From Mauremys mutica (Eukaryota > Chordata > Testudines > Geoemydidae), in contig NC_059075.1 of assembly GCF_020497125.1 (NCBI RefSeq), positions 57,121,321-57,185,320 on the forward strand: 64,000 nucleotides of DNA, written 5' to 3'. The notes under the pieces were generated by a model. That model saw only the letters and a program-made list of their open reading frames with translations. It made no database searches and was not told the DNA's origin. Positions 35,136 to 46,329 of this stretch are shown here, one piece after another (the first letter of the stretch is position 1; each line of letters opens with the position of its first letter). The position numbers were made by a program, and so were the translations under genes.

Positions 35136-35431
35136 GGGTAGGTTTACACTTACCTTCCCGGTCGACGCGGTGAGTTCGACTTCTCGGAGTTCGAACTATC
35201 GCGTCTGATCTAGACGCGATAGTTTGAACTCCGGAAGCGCTGTGGTCGACTCCGGTACTCCACCACTGCAAACGGCGGTGGCGGAGTCGACGGGGGAGCC
35301 GCGGAGTTCGACCCCGCCGCGTCTGGACGGGTGAGTAGGTCGAACTAGGGTACTTCGAATTCAGCTACGCTATTCATGTAGCTGAATTTGCGTACCCTAG
35401 TTCGACCCCCCTTCTTAGTGTAGACCAGGCC
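35136..35431. mobile_element. Palindromic CpG-rich MITE, second copy, opposite orientation
   Basis: TTA duplications lie at 35133-35135 and 35432-35434. The termini GGGTAGGTTTACAC and GTGTAGACCAGGC correspond to those of the 33410 copy but reversed. The same central inverted pair is present around GATC near 35199 (GTTCGAACTATCGCGTCT and AGACGCGATAGTTTGAAC) with one mismatch. The length, 296 bp, is equal to that of the other copy. Confidence 0.85.
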
Positions 35432-35434
35432 TTA

Positions 35435-36104
35435 GAAGTAGCTTTCTCCTATTTAAATATAAAACACAAGCACTGATGGATAACATACTATTACTGTTCC
35501 AAAACTTGGAAGAAGCTCTTACTATACCATATAAATGATATGTTGATTAAGGTGTTCCTAAGAATGTTTTGACTTGACATACTGAGATGATTCCAAACAG
35601 TTCATCCTAAAAGCCATGTCATCACATTTAAGTGGGATACGAACATATGAATTTTCCCTTAGCTAATCATTTTTAGTCATTCTTATTCAAGTAATTGGAG
35701 GGTTGAATAGAGTTGATCAAATTTTGCAGATCTGAGGAGAAATGGAAATTCATGTCCATCCATTAAAGTAGGGATTAGCTGTATGCAAACAGATACTATT
35801 TTGTAACAGCTCAAAAGGTCAGATAACTATGCTGATTACTTTGCCTTTTAGCGTGACTGTTGTGTTGTTTTGGATCCATACCAAATATTAAGTATTTTTT
35901 ATTGTATTTGTTTCTTGAGAGGTAGACTTTACATTTAAAATTATCCTTTTCCTCCAGGAGACTGTTGAAATTTCTTCGATTCCTCTCCCCTTTTTAAAAA
36001 TAGATGTATATTTCAGTTAAAAGCTGGCCTTACTGGCTAAAACCATGTTTGGCTTCATGGTACATATTCTTCACTGTTTACCTATCAACCACTTATATTA
36101 ACTT
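35435..36104. other. Non-coding, no recognised feature
   Basis: Nothing definite. Confidence 0.45.
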
Positions 36105-36602
36105 TTATATTTATAGTATTACTGTATAACGCAGGAACCCTAGTCATGGACCAGGATCCCATTGTAGTAGCCGCTAGACAAACACAGAACAAAAATAAGT
36201 AGATTGTAAGCTCTTTGGGGAGAGACCAAGCAGAAGACACCATAAAGACAAATGGGGGAGTACAAGAAAACAATGTCAGCATGATAGGCAGTGGTCTCAT
36301 CATACCAGTGGCCTACTTGTTGTCAAGTTTAGCATAGGCATCACAGAAAAGAAGAGTTTTAGGAAGGGTTTTGAAGGAAGATAGTGTGGTAGTTTTGAGT
36401 ATGTTTACAGGGGGCTTCTTCCACACAAGGGGTAGCATGGGAGAAAGCATGTAGGTGCTTTTTTGACAATTTAACAAGTGGGCTATGCAGACTGGCATCA
36501 TGGGCCAACTGGAGATGGGAGTTGCCATCTAGATAGCAAATGAGAGATGATAGGGTGGGAACATGCTGTGAAGAGTCTTAAAAGTAAAAACAAATAGCTT
36601 TA

Positions 36603-36812
36603 CTGAGGGATAGCTCAGTGGTTTGAGCATTGGCCTGCTAAACCCAGGGTTGTGAGTTCAATCCTTGAGGAGGCCATTTAGGGATCTGGGGCAAAAAAAA
36701 TCTGTCAGGGACAGTACTTAGTCCTGCTAGTGAAGGCAGGGGACTGGACTCAATGACCTTCCAAGGTCACTTCCAACTCTATGAGATATGTATATCTCCA
36801 TATTTTTTTATG
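36603..36812 (+). repeat. tRNA-derived SINE with CR1-like tail
   Basis: The 5' part is tRNA-like: AGGGATAGCTCAGTGGTTTGAG through GTTGTGAGTTCAATCC. The 3' part (GGACTGGACTCAATGACCTTCCAAGGTCACTTCCAACTCTATGA) matches the layout of a CR1 3' end such as the one at 55805-55862. This is the structure of the turtle Pol III SINE, which is thought to be mobilised by a CR1 LINE. Clear target-site duplications were not found. Confidence 0.85.
36611..36664 (+). promoter_or_regulatory. Internal Pol III promoter of the SINE (A and B boxes)
   Basis: The A box TAGCTCAGTGG (36611-36621) fits the tRNA A-box consensus perfectly. The B box GAGTTCAATCC (36654-36664) differs from GGTTCGANTCC at two positions, including loss of the CpG, so transcription may be weakened. 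Confidence 0.75.
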
Positions 36813-37162
36813 CTTTATGTGACAGAGAAAGCAAAGAAAGGGGTGACATGGTCAAAATGATGGGGTAGGAAAATGATCTTTGCAGCAGTATTCTGAATGG
36901 ATATGAGCAGGTCAAGATTGCATTTCTGCAGGCTAGAGAAAAGGATGTTGCAGCAACTGAGACGTAAGATGACAGCCTGGACAAGAGTTTAATTTGTGTG
37001 AACAGATAGGAAAGGCGATGCCTTAGAGATGTTCTGGAGACTGAATCTCCAAGATTTAGACATAGCCTGGAAGGCTTGTGGGCAGGAGAGGAATATTAAG
37101 CGATCTGCTGAGTTTGCGCTGATGGCTAGACATACACAAGATGTCAGAGAGAGGCTGAGATT

Positions 37163-37711
37163 TTAGTGTGGATAGAAGAAACCAGGTAGAGATGCAAGCT
37201 GTCTGCATAGACATGGTAATTGAATTTCTTTGCAGTTGAGATTACCAAGAGCTAAGATGTGGAGGGAGAAGATGAGGAGACCAAGAACAGACCCCTGTGG
37301 AAACCCCATAGAAGGTGGAGGAAGGGAATGAGAAAGATCCTCCAAAGGACCTGCTGAAGGAACAGTTAGACAGGTAGAAAGAGAATCAGGGGAGGACAGA
37401 ATCACAGAAGCCAAAGGAGAGAAGATTTCAAGAAAAGAAGCATGGCTGATGGTGTTGCATGCAGCTGACAGGTCAAGGAGGATGAGGAAGGAATACTGGT
37501 TCTGAGGTTTGGCTAGGAAGCTATTAGAGACTTTGATGAAAGCAGTTTCAGTGGAGTGCCTGGAGTGGAAACTGGACTGGAGAGAGTGTAGGATGGAAAT
37601 GGAGGAGAGGAACTTCAGACAGTGATTGTAAACAGCACATTCAATGAGCTTAGAGATGAGAGGAAGAAGGGAGATGAGGCAGTTGCGGGCGAGGCAAGTG
37701 GTGTTAAGCAT
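37163..37711 (-). pseudogene. L2-type LINE reverse transcriptase remnant
   Basis: The 182-codon frame shows L2-like landmarks: LISLLPLISKLIECAVYNHCLKF, then HSLQSSFHSRHSTETAFIKVSN, LILLDLSAACNTISH and [13 protein letters not shown]. The first catalytic aspartate (normally in LDLSAAFDTVDH) has become Asn, and the YADD position reads PCLCR, so the enzyme is dead. The frame stays open by chance or low divergence; the upstream part continues in another phase at 37704-38054. It has no host function that I can see. Confidence 0.75.
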
Positions 37712-38054
37712 GGGGTTTTTTTTCTTGGTTTTGTTTAGGACTTTTTAAGATGAGAGAGAATAAAACATGCTTGTATTCTGAGAGGAAAGAGCAAGAGGGG
37801 AGTGAGAGGCTGAGAAGAAGAGTAATGTAGGGAATGAGCATGGGTGCAAGGGAGATCAGGAGAGGGCAAGTGGAAGAGGACAGCAGACAAGAAATTTCTG
37901 TATCTGTGACAGGGGAGGAGGAGGAGAAAGTTGTAGGAAAGGAAGGGAAAGGAAGGCAGGCTGAGGGGAGAGGGAAGGTCACATAAACTGTATTTTGACT
38001 AAGGTGAGAAGCCACCTCTAGGATTAAGCCAGATTCTTTATTTAAGCAAATCAC

Positions 38055-38282
38055 AAAAATGTGGCAGCTCTCCTGCTGTGTCCTCCTTTACACCTTCTCC
38101 CAGCTCCCTCTTGTGTTCTCAAGTATATATTGCATAAAGTCACTCCAGCTCCATTCAGTTACCATTGAATCCAACATGAAACCCAGTTATCTTGCATCCA
38201 AATTGTAACATATTTTATAGGTAGTGATCATAAATAACTAAAAATTACTTTTAAATAAAACAATAGATCATGTACGTGAACA
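38055..38282. other. Non-coding spacer
   Basis: Short spacer between the LINE remnant and the next MITE; nothing found. Confidence 0.4.
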
Positions 38283-38290
38283 AGAGTAAG

Positions 38291-38655
38291 CAGGGCCGGC
38301 TCTACAGTTTTTGCCGCCCCAAGCAGCGCGCCGAATTGCCGCCCTGGGCGAGGGGGGGGGGCAGTCCGTGTGCCCTTAGGGCAGCAGGCGCGTTTCCGCG
38401 GCGGCGGCAATGCGGCGGCAGCTTCTATGTTTAGCTGAAGCCGCCCCTGACAGCTAAACATAGAAGCTGCCGCCGAATTCCCGCTGCCGCGGAAATGCGC
38501 CTGCCGCCCAAACGGCACACAGACTGCCCCCCCCGCCCCCGCCCGCGGCAGCAATTCGGCGCGCTACTTGGGGGCAAAGCAAGGGGGACTGCCGCCCCTT
38601 GCAGAATGCCGCCCCAAGCACCAGCGTGGAATGCTGGTGCCTGGAGCCGGCCCTG
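38291..38655. mobile_element. GC-rich hAT MITE with perfect 8-bp duplication
   Basis: AGAGTAAG flanks both ends (38283-38290 and 38656-38663). The termini are CAGGGCCGGCTCTACAG and CTGGAGCCGGCCCTG. The centre is a long imperfect palindrome: CTTCTATGTTTAGCTGAAG and CAGCTAAACATAGAAGCTG face each other around 38430-38470. The high CpG content could be mistaken for a promoter island. Confidence 0.9.
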
Positions 38656-38663
38656 AGAGTAAG

Positions 38664-39332
38664 TTAACCTTATGAGTTTCTGCAATGGATATGTGAAAAT
38701 GTACAAAGTGAGATTGCAGTGTGCCATCCTGAGGTTTTCAAAATCATACACATCTACTTTCATTTCTGAATTAGAAAGTATTCAAACCAGAAAAGGGAGC
38801 AGTCCTACCCCAACCTCTTCATTCTTTATACTTTTTGCAAAATGTTCAAAGAGTATTCACACTGAATTTCCTGTTGTGAACCAAGTAACATGCATGTATA
38901 CCATTTTCATGTGAATTACATATGAGAAACTGCATGATTTTTCCATGTGACTTATGTGCAAACTCACCTCAGGAAATGCAAATTTATGGACAAAACCCAT
39001 AGTATTTTTAAAATACAAATTAGCAAGTCTCTCAACCACTTAGAGAACATATTTATAAACCCTTTTCATTCTTCAAACAAAAAGCATAAAAATCAGTATA
39101 ATATCAGCTGTCTTCTATTCTAAGAGTCTTTAAAGAGAGCTTTGTTTCTATAAAACTGATTTTTTTCCAAAGCCATGGTGCATGAGAAAATCACAAGACC
39201 TAGTTACTGAATTCATCTTACTGACTTTGTCTATTTTCAAATCAAAGAGCTAGTTAATTAACACAACCTCCTCCCCCAATACCAATATAAAATTCAAGCA
39301 GTAAAAACCACTTATTAACCTGTTCTGTAACT
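38664..39332. other. Non-coding, no recognised feature
   Basis: Nothing definite. Confidence 0.45.
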
Positions 39333-40983
39333 GTTGTTCTTCAAGATGTGTTGCACATGGCCATTCCATATTGTGTGTGTGTGTGTGTGTGTATCCAGTG
39401 TGCCAGAGTCAGATTTTTCCTTTAGTGGTACCTATCAGGGCAGCATATGTGCTCTTAGCTATCTCATATTACTGCATAATAGTATAAAGGGTGGAGCTTT
39501 CCCAGACCACCACCTCAGTTCCTTCTTATCATATTGTGATACAGAAGGGAAGGAGGATGTGTCGTGGAACGGACACACACAACACACCTCAAAGAACAGC
39601 AATGGTTACAGAACAGGTTAGTAACTGCTTTTTCCTTCAAGTGACTGCACATGTCCATTCCACCTTAAGTGACTTACAAGCAGTTCAATCCAGGAGGTGG
39701 GTTTCAGAGTTTACCTGAATAATGACTGAAGAACTACTTGTCCAAACTTGGCATCATCTCTTCAATGATTACATGTAGTATGAGTAGCAAAGGTATATAC
39801 TGATGACAAAGCTGCAGCTCTACCAATGTCTGTTATTGGTGCTAGAGCCAAAAGCTGTGGAAGCTGCTTGAGATCTTGTAGTGTGTGCTACCATCTTTCT
39901 TGGAGGGGGTACATTGGCAATGTTGTAACAGACATATGCAGGATGAAATCAAGGACAAAATCCTCTGCACCTTTCATACTATCCACAACTGACATGAACA
40001 GCTGTGCTGATGAGCTAAAAGACCTACTTCTGTCCAAGTAAAAAGCCAATGCCCTTCTTACATCCAAAGAATGGAGCCTCTTCTCATCCTTATGAGAATA
40101 GGGACTAGGACAGAAAGTCAGTAAATATATGACTTGATTGAGGTGGAAGTCTAATACTATGTTAGTTAGGAATTTCAGATGTGGATAAAAGTATACCTTG
40201 TCCTTATAAAACATTTATTCAGGTGGGTCAGCTACCAATGCTCGTAATTCCACCACCCCTGTTAATAGCGAGCAAAAAGTTGTTTTCATGAATAGATGCA
40301 GCAAAGAGCAGTCCTGTTCATAGGGCGATCCCATCAACCTTGTTAGCACCAGATTAAGTCCCATGGAGGAATGGGATTCATGACCTCCATAATCTGTCCA
40401 GACTCTTTCAGAATCTGACTGATGTAGGATTAGAAAACACTGAGTGGCCCACAATTGGGGGGTGGAAAGCAGAGATAGCCACCAGCTGAATTCTAATGGA
40501 ACTAAATTGACAGGCCTTGTTGCTTCACGTGGAATAAATAGTCCAAAATATGTTGGATAGAGGCCAGGACTGGCAGCACACCCTTCTGCTTTGACCATAA
40601 GGAGAACTGCTTTCACTTCAACAGGTAAGTATAATCTAGTAGATGGCTTCCTGCTGGTTCAGAAGAAGGTTTTGCACACTCTCCAAAACTTCGCTTCTTG
40701 AGCATGGAGTATCCAGGTCATAAGATGAAGAGTGGCCAGACTGAGATATAGCAAGAGACTATGGTTCTTGGAAATCAGGTCAGGTTCTGTGGGTAATGTT
40801 AAAGGAGACCCGACAGAGAGGGCTCCACAGACTGAAGAACCAATGCTGGTGTGGCCAATCCAGTGCTACGAGGATCACACAAGACCCAATGAGTACCACT
40901 AAAGGAAAAATCTCCTACACTAGCGTGCTGGGCATGCACGCACCTAAAGTGGAATAGATATGTGCAATCACTCAAAGAAGAAC
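39333..40983. mobile_element. Unclassified element with ~35-bp terminal inverted repeats
   Basis: The left end GTTGTTCTTCAAGATGTGTTGCACATGGCCATTCCA (39333-39368) is mirrored by the right end 40950-40983, which reads GTTCTTCTTTGAGTGATTGC on the other strand and continues ACATATCTATTCCA. A third related copy lies inside at about 39625-39665 (TTTTCCTTCAAGTGACTGCACATGTCCATTCCA). A (GT)n run occupies 39372-39392. The 1.6-kb interior has short frames (for example minus 40215-40616, 133 codons) with no recognisable transposase. I have seen this terminus as a recurrent turtle repeat but cannot name its class. Confidence 0.55.
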
Positions 40984-42770
40984 TTAATATTCATTACTTT
41001 TGCCACCTACAGTAAACAGCTGAGATGAAACCTTATCTGCATTTTAATTTTCAGATACAATTTTATTAGCAAAGCCCCATACTATTAACCAAGAAAATCA
41101 AACCAAACACAATCAAACAAATTCAAAACTAAGACTAACTCAGTCCTTAACTCATCCTATTATTTCTAAATATAACCATACGATATGAAACACCACACAC
41201 AACTAGGACTACCAGACTTCAATAGGTATCTCTAGGCACAAGCCAAGGAAGTATCATCTTTAACTTCTTTTTCCTAAGGTGGTTTTATATTGGAAGTAAA
41301 GTCCTGTAAAATTGGACTGTTATGGTTCATGTGGAAAGAAGGGATTTCCTTAGCAATGTTTCAGGAACAAAAGTTTATGAACTCAGGACTGAGTGGACTT
41401 GTAGGCTCTAAAGTTTTACATTGTTTTATTTTTGAATGTAGTTATATTTTTGTACATAATTCTACACTTGTATGTTCAACTTTCATGATAAAGAGATTGC
41501 ACTGCAGTACTTGTACTAGGTGAATTCAAAAATACTATTTATTTTGTTTTTTACAGTGCAAATATTTGTAATAAAAATATAAATGGAGCACTGTATACTT
41601 TATATTCTGTATTGTAATTGAAATCAATATATTTGAAAATGTAGAAAAACATTTCAAAAACATAAAAAAGTTAAATACATTTAAATAAATTGTATTAAGA
41701 GTGTGATTAATTTTTTCACTGCAATTAATTTTTTTAATCACATGATTAATCACAATATATATTTGATGTATTTTTGTAAGTGGAATGAATTCCTCTATGT
41801 TTAACACTTTTATTCTGACACTTCTGTTTGTTTGGCACTAAAATAGGGAAAGAAAACAAATTCATTGTGCATCCAAATAATGGGAATTGGCCACTTAGTA
41901 TTTGTTCTGACCTAGAAGGACATCTCAGTGACAGGAAAGCAGAGCTGCTTTTCACTGTAAGAAAAAGAATTATAATGCACAAGACCTTTGCAACATTTTT
42001 TTCATATGAACTCAAAAAAATATCCTATTCAAAATTTAAAAACTTGATGCTCTCCCTTCAAGCAAACACATGATAGTTTTGCAACAGAGCCTTTAGGGGA
42101 TTCCACAGTTCAACTATGGACGCATGCAACTTAGACCTTGTCTACACTAGAGTTACAGCTGAGTCAGGGGACCTGGTTGCAACATGCTTCTAATCCATAT
42201 CATAGATGGGGCTCAACAGCAGTGGATGTCTCTTCAGGTCCCAGTTAATACTTAGCATCATAAATCTCCTGTCTCTACTATAAATCATTATTATTTATAT
42301 TTCAATTGTACCCAAAAGCCCCAATCATATGGAGGCCCTGTGTGTTAGACTATATAAACATGTAAGATAGCAATTTAACTGAAGCAACAATGTCAGCACA
42401 TGATCTTATTGTGAGTCTCGTGATATTTGGTGGTTTCTTTAAAGCCACAGCTCCTGGAGACATACAAGAGTCTTAACTTATACTAAAAACAAACAAACAA
42501 AACAAAAAACAAGGGAACACAACATTTCTTGTTTTTATAGAATCTCATGATTCTGATGGATGTGATACGTGACTTTTGATTGGGTGGGTCTGACGATACA
42601 GATTTTTATTATCAAGTCCTCAACTTGATTGTAAAAGTAAGATAGACAGAGGCCTCACAAGTGTATTTATGATGTAGCCCAAGAACTGCAGTCAAGTCTT
42701 TGGTAGCCTAACCTAATAACCAGCATAGTCCCCCTACCATACACTTCTTTTTGTGTACTATATACACTGT
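40984..42770. other. Non-coding, with a diverged repeat fragment
   Basis: AT-rich. The piece TTAGACCTTGTCTACACTAGAG near 42130 is one terminus of the TTA-type MITE family without a partner. The part at 42540-42600 (TCTCATGATTCTGATGG through GGTGGGTCTGACG) is related to the TCATGA repeat at 20600. No gene. Confidence 0.4.
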
Positions 42771-42771
42771 G

Positions 42772-42928
42772 GCCTTGATCCTGCAAAGACTTATGGGCAT
42801 TCTTAACTTCACTACCCTAAGCAGTCCCCCTGTGACTACTTATAGTGGTAAAGCTAAGCACATGCACAAGGACTACAGAGTAATCCAGTTAAGCATGTGC
42901 ATAAGCATTTGCAGGAATTGAGCTTGAT
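42772..42928. mobile_element. Palindromic MITE
   Basis: The left arm TTGATCCTGCAAAGACTTATG is mirrored by the right arm (GCATAAGCATTTGCAGGAATTGAG). A second inner pair is AAGCACATGCACAAGGACT and TTAAGCATGTGCATAAGC. Non-coding; the superfamily is not assigned. Confidence 0.6.
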
Positions 42929-43566
42929 TGAACTGCCCATGATGATGTCATGTCCATTTGAGACATGCCAATTAACTTCTGGCTACTAAAATGTAAAGAA
43001 AACACTGCAGCATTTCACAAACCCAACTGCAATATGTAACATTATCAGCTGATCTTACAACTAGATACAAGTAATAGCAAATCCCCTTTGCTTCTCTTAC
43101 CACAGTGAACAATTAACAACAAGGCTTGCTCATCATTTAATAAACACAGAAATATATCTCCTCAGAAAAATGGTACAAGTTTCCATAGTGTTTTAAATTT
43201 TAACATTTAAACAGCAGCTACAGAGGGTTTGGTTTTAGACCTCTGTGGCAGCAAAGTTTGCACGCCATGGTAGGCTACAGAAACTTCAAAATGGGAGTTA
43301 TTTTATTATTTCCTGCAAGCCTTAATCTCTTCTTAAGCTTTTAATTTGTACTTTGATAATTCAAACAGCATTACTGCCTGTAGAAACAATTCCCAAGAAT
43401 TCTACTAATGAATTACTTTTGGACCATAAATTCTGTCCAGTTAATAGTTCACTTGATAAAATGAAAGCTGTGGCCTGCTTAGTGGGCCAGCGGTTGCACT
43501 TCAGTACAAGTATAACTGGAGATGCAGAAATCCATATGCTGAAGCGAAGGATGGATAGCCAACCTG
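42929..43566. other. Non-coding, no recognised feature
   Basis: Nothing definite. Confidence 0.4.
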
Positions 43567-44851
43567 TAGGGTTGCCAACTTTCTAAACGTACAAATCTGA
43601 ACATCATAGCCCTGCTCCTTCCCTGCCCACACCCTCGCTCACTACATTTCCCCTCCCTTAGTGACTTGCTCTCCCCCACCCTCATTCACTTTCACTGGGC
43701 TGGGGCAGGGGGCTGAGGTGCTGGAGCAGGTGAGGGCTCTAACTGGGGGTGCAGGCTCCTGGGCGGAGCCAGAAATGAGGGGATCAGGGTGAGGGAGGGG
43801 GCTCCGGGCTGGGGTAGGGATTTGGGGTCTGGGCTCTGGGGTGGGGATAAGGGCTTGGGGCACAGGAGGGGGCTGCAGGCCGGGGGGTGGGGTCGAGAGA
43901 GTCAGAATACGGGAAGGGGCTGTGGGTTGAGGCAGGGGGTTGGGGTGTGGAAGAGGGTACGGGCTCTGGACTGGGGTGCAGGCTCTGGGGTGGGGCTGGG
44001 GATGAGGGGTTTGGGGTGCAGGAGGGGGCTCCAGGCTGCAGAGTGGGGCCAAGGGATTTGGAGTGTGGGAGGGGGCTGTGTGTTGAGGCAGGGGGTTGGG
44101 GTATGGGAGGAGGTGAGGGCTCTGGGGTGGTGTGGTGTTTAGATGTTGCTTGTAATTATTAGAACTGGGAGCACTGGCTGTTGGGAGTCTGAAAGGACAG
44201 GAAACAGGAAGAAGGGGGGAGGAGTTGAGGAGGCAGAGTGAGAGTTACAGAGGGTGTAACAGCAGCTTGCTAACGAGGTTTCCACTTTAAAAATAAAGTC
44301 CTGTTGAAGTTTGTTAGTACCTTGCCTGGTTGTTACAACAGATGGGGATGAAGGGTTTGGGATACAGGAGGGGGCTCAGGGCTCGGGCAGGGGGTTGAGG
44401 CGCGGGCTTACCTTGGGCGGCTCCAAGTCAGCAGCGCAGCAGGGCTAAGGGAAGCTCCCTGCCTGTTCTGGCTAAGCGCTGGGGCCCAGAAGCAGCCAGC
44501 AGGTCCGGCTCCTAGGTGGTGGGGCCAGGAGGCTCCGCGTGCTGCTCTCATCTGCAGGCACCTCCCCTCTCCCAACTCCTATTGGTCGTGGTTCCCAGCC
44601 AATGGGAGTGCAGAGCCGGTGCTCGGGGCAAGGGCAGTGCATGGAGCCCGGTGGCCCCCCTGCCTAGGAGCCAGACCTGCTGGCTGCTTCTGTGGTGCGC
44701 CCCAGTGCCAGGACAGGTAGGGACTAGCTTGCCTTAGTGCTGCAGCACCACTGACCAGACTTACCAGCCCAGTCAGCATTGCTGACTGGAGCCGCCAGGG
44801 TCCCATTTCAACCGGGTGTTACGGTCAAAAACCGGACACCTGGCAACCCTA
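43567..44851 (+). mobile_element. G-rich DNA transposon with GGGTTGCCA termini
   Basis: The left terminus TAGGGTTGCCAACTTTCT and right terminus CACCTGGCAACCCTA form a short inverted repeat, with TA at each outer edge, which could be the duplicated target. Between about 43700 and 44120 the plus strand is a degenerate G-rich tandem array (units like GGGGCTCTGGGGTGGGG). 18855-19513 is a partner copy in the opposite orientation. A candidate solo LTR interrupts the array at 44131. Long frames here are low-complexity artefacts. Confidence 0.7.
44131..44340 (+). repeat. Candidate solo LTR
   Basis: It begins TGTGGTG and ends TTACAACA (TG...CA), carries AATAAAG at 44291-44297, and interrupts the G-rich array whose sequence resumes directly after it. 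The flanking pentamers GGTGG (44126-44130) and GATGG (44341-44345) differ at one base, compatible with an old 5-bp duplication. The length of 210 bp is short for an LTR, and no viral gene is present. Confidence 0.4.
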
Positions 44852-46320
44852 CCCTGAGCAACAAAAGATACAAGCCCAATGCCACCAAAACATGATATTT
44901 GCTATAAATAAAGCAATGGCAAAGAGCCAGGGAAGCATAAATAGAGAGCACCCTCTGCCCACCAAATAATGGAAATGCTTTCAGTGCATCTACTACTATC
45001 CGTAGCCAGCTAGGTATTCCAATTTAAACTGTGGGAGCATGCAGTGGGTATCCCAGAATGAAAGAGGGTAAATATCCACCCAAATCCATTCATAACAGCA
45101 CAAGAGTCATAGTCATCATCTTGATTCTCTAGTCTTATGACTTCAGTTGATAGTTGTGGGAGTGAGGAAGGAATTGCTTGTGTAGAGCTGTGTGAAAAGT
45201 TTCATTCACAGCCATGCCACTAAACGTTGGATTTTTGCCTTTAAAACAACAAATAACAAAATAAACCCGAAGAGATCACTTGTTCCAGCACCCCTGCCAG
45301 ACACAGCATTGTACAATAGTTCCACAAAAATCTGGATCTGGCACCTGGATCCTAGTGTCTTCTAAGTTCAGTGATTTGTAGTTAGACAAAAGTTTGAGAT
45401 TGGATAAAAAGATTTGAAAAACTGTAATGACTTTTTTTTTACAGTATCTTTATGAAGGTGGTGAGTAGAGTTTCATTTTGTGGGTATGGAAGCACTGTTC
45501 TGTTTCCTTCTCATTTCCCTTATCTATGAAGAACTTTGAGAAGTCACTGAAGTGTGTAGCCCTCTCCCGTAAGCTGTAAAATCACACAGAGCATGCTCAC
45601 TACTCCCCCAACTCATTATTCTTCACACCCAGATGCTCTAAAACTAAAACTCCCCAGTACTCCAATCTCCCAGAAAAACCTGGGCCTTGTCGTGCCAGTT
45701 AACATGATGCAGAGATAATTGTCCAGCATGCAGTATATATTTCACATTATACAAGTATATTGTAACATGATTCTCATGTGCAACACTTTAAAACACATTT
45801 TGTTATCACAGCATTTATATGAACTTGTTGTAGTTACATGGCCAAAGCACCAATCTTACCCTAAGTTATTATAAATTAATTTACTTGCACTACAAGTTCA
45901 AAATACCATCTGGTAAGCCAAATCAACTACCAAATGATTTTGACAATAGATATTCAGTCTATTTGACAATCTATTACATATATAACAGGAAAATAAGCAA
46001 GTACAAATTTTCACCCTGTGTAGGAAATGAACTTATAACTGGATGCATAACATATGGTAGATATGAATATCTTACATGAGTGAAAAATATTCAGCTCGTG
46101 GTAAATGTTGTGCACCTAAATATCTGGCAAACACCACAAACTATAATGATCACTTTAATAAAAACCAAATATATTATCAAATTTCAAATCAGAGCTTTAA
46201 TTAGTAAACAAACTACTTTAATTGCAAATGCATTGTTTAAGCCCCAAAAATCGGTCATTATTAAAAGACCACATCTGGGATGTTTAGAGTTTGACAGAAT
46301 TTTTTATGGTCTGAAATAGG
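44852..46320. other. Non-coding; presumed intron 3' of the host exon
   Basis: By position this lies downstream (minus strand) of the splice donor at 46326. It is AT-rich, and no further exon was recognised. Confidence 0.4.
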
Positions 46321-46329
46321 ACTAACCTG
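46321..46329 (-). promoter_or_regulatory. 5' splice site (donor) of the coding exon
   Basis: On the minus strand the sequence reads ACAG then GTTAGT, with the exon ending at 46327 and the intron beginning at 46326. Read-through gives a stop (GGT TAG) two codons later, so splicing is needed for the frame to continue. The exon ends after the first base of a codon (phase 1). Confidence 0.8.

Larger units (their letters stand above)
36105..38054 (-). mobile_element. Old L2/CR1-type LINE remnant with SINE insertion
   Basis: Read on the minus strand, 38054-37163 carries decayed reverse transcriptase, and 37160-36105 looks like the rest of the ORF and the 3' region. The 3' region includes the sequence TTCTGTGTTTGTCTAGCGG followed by ACAATGGGATCCTGG, which I associate with the L3/CR1 group. 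A tRNA-derived SINE lies within it. No target duplication could be seen; boundaries are approximate. Confidence 0.6.

Noticed and set aside
36603..36680. Possible tRNA gene
   Set aside because: A and B boxes are present, but the sequence continues into a CR1-like tail and lacks a proper acceptor stem; it is a SINE.
38291..38655. CpG island or promoter
   Set aside because: Termini and a perfect 8-bp duplication show that it is a transposon; the CpG content belongs to the element.
40215..40616. 133-codon minus frame as a transposase or host gene
   Set aside because: It lies inside a repeat with terminal inverted repeats and shows no catalytic motif.
43642..44162. Long Gly/Trp-rich and Pro-rich frames on both strands
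   Set aside because: They come from the G-rich tandem array of a transposon; similar frames appear in the inverted partner at 18855.
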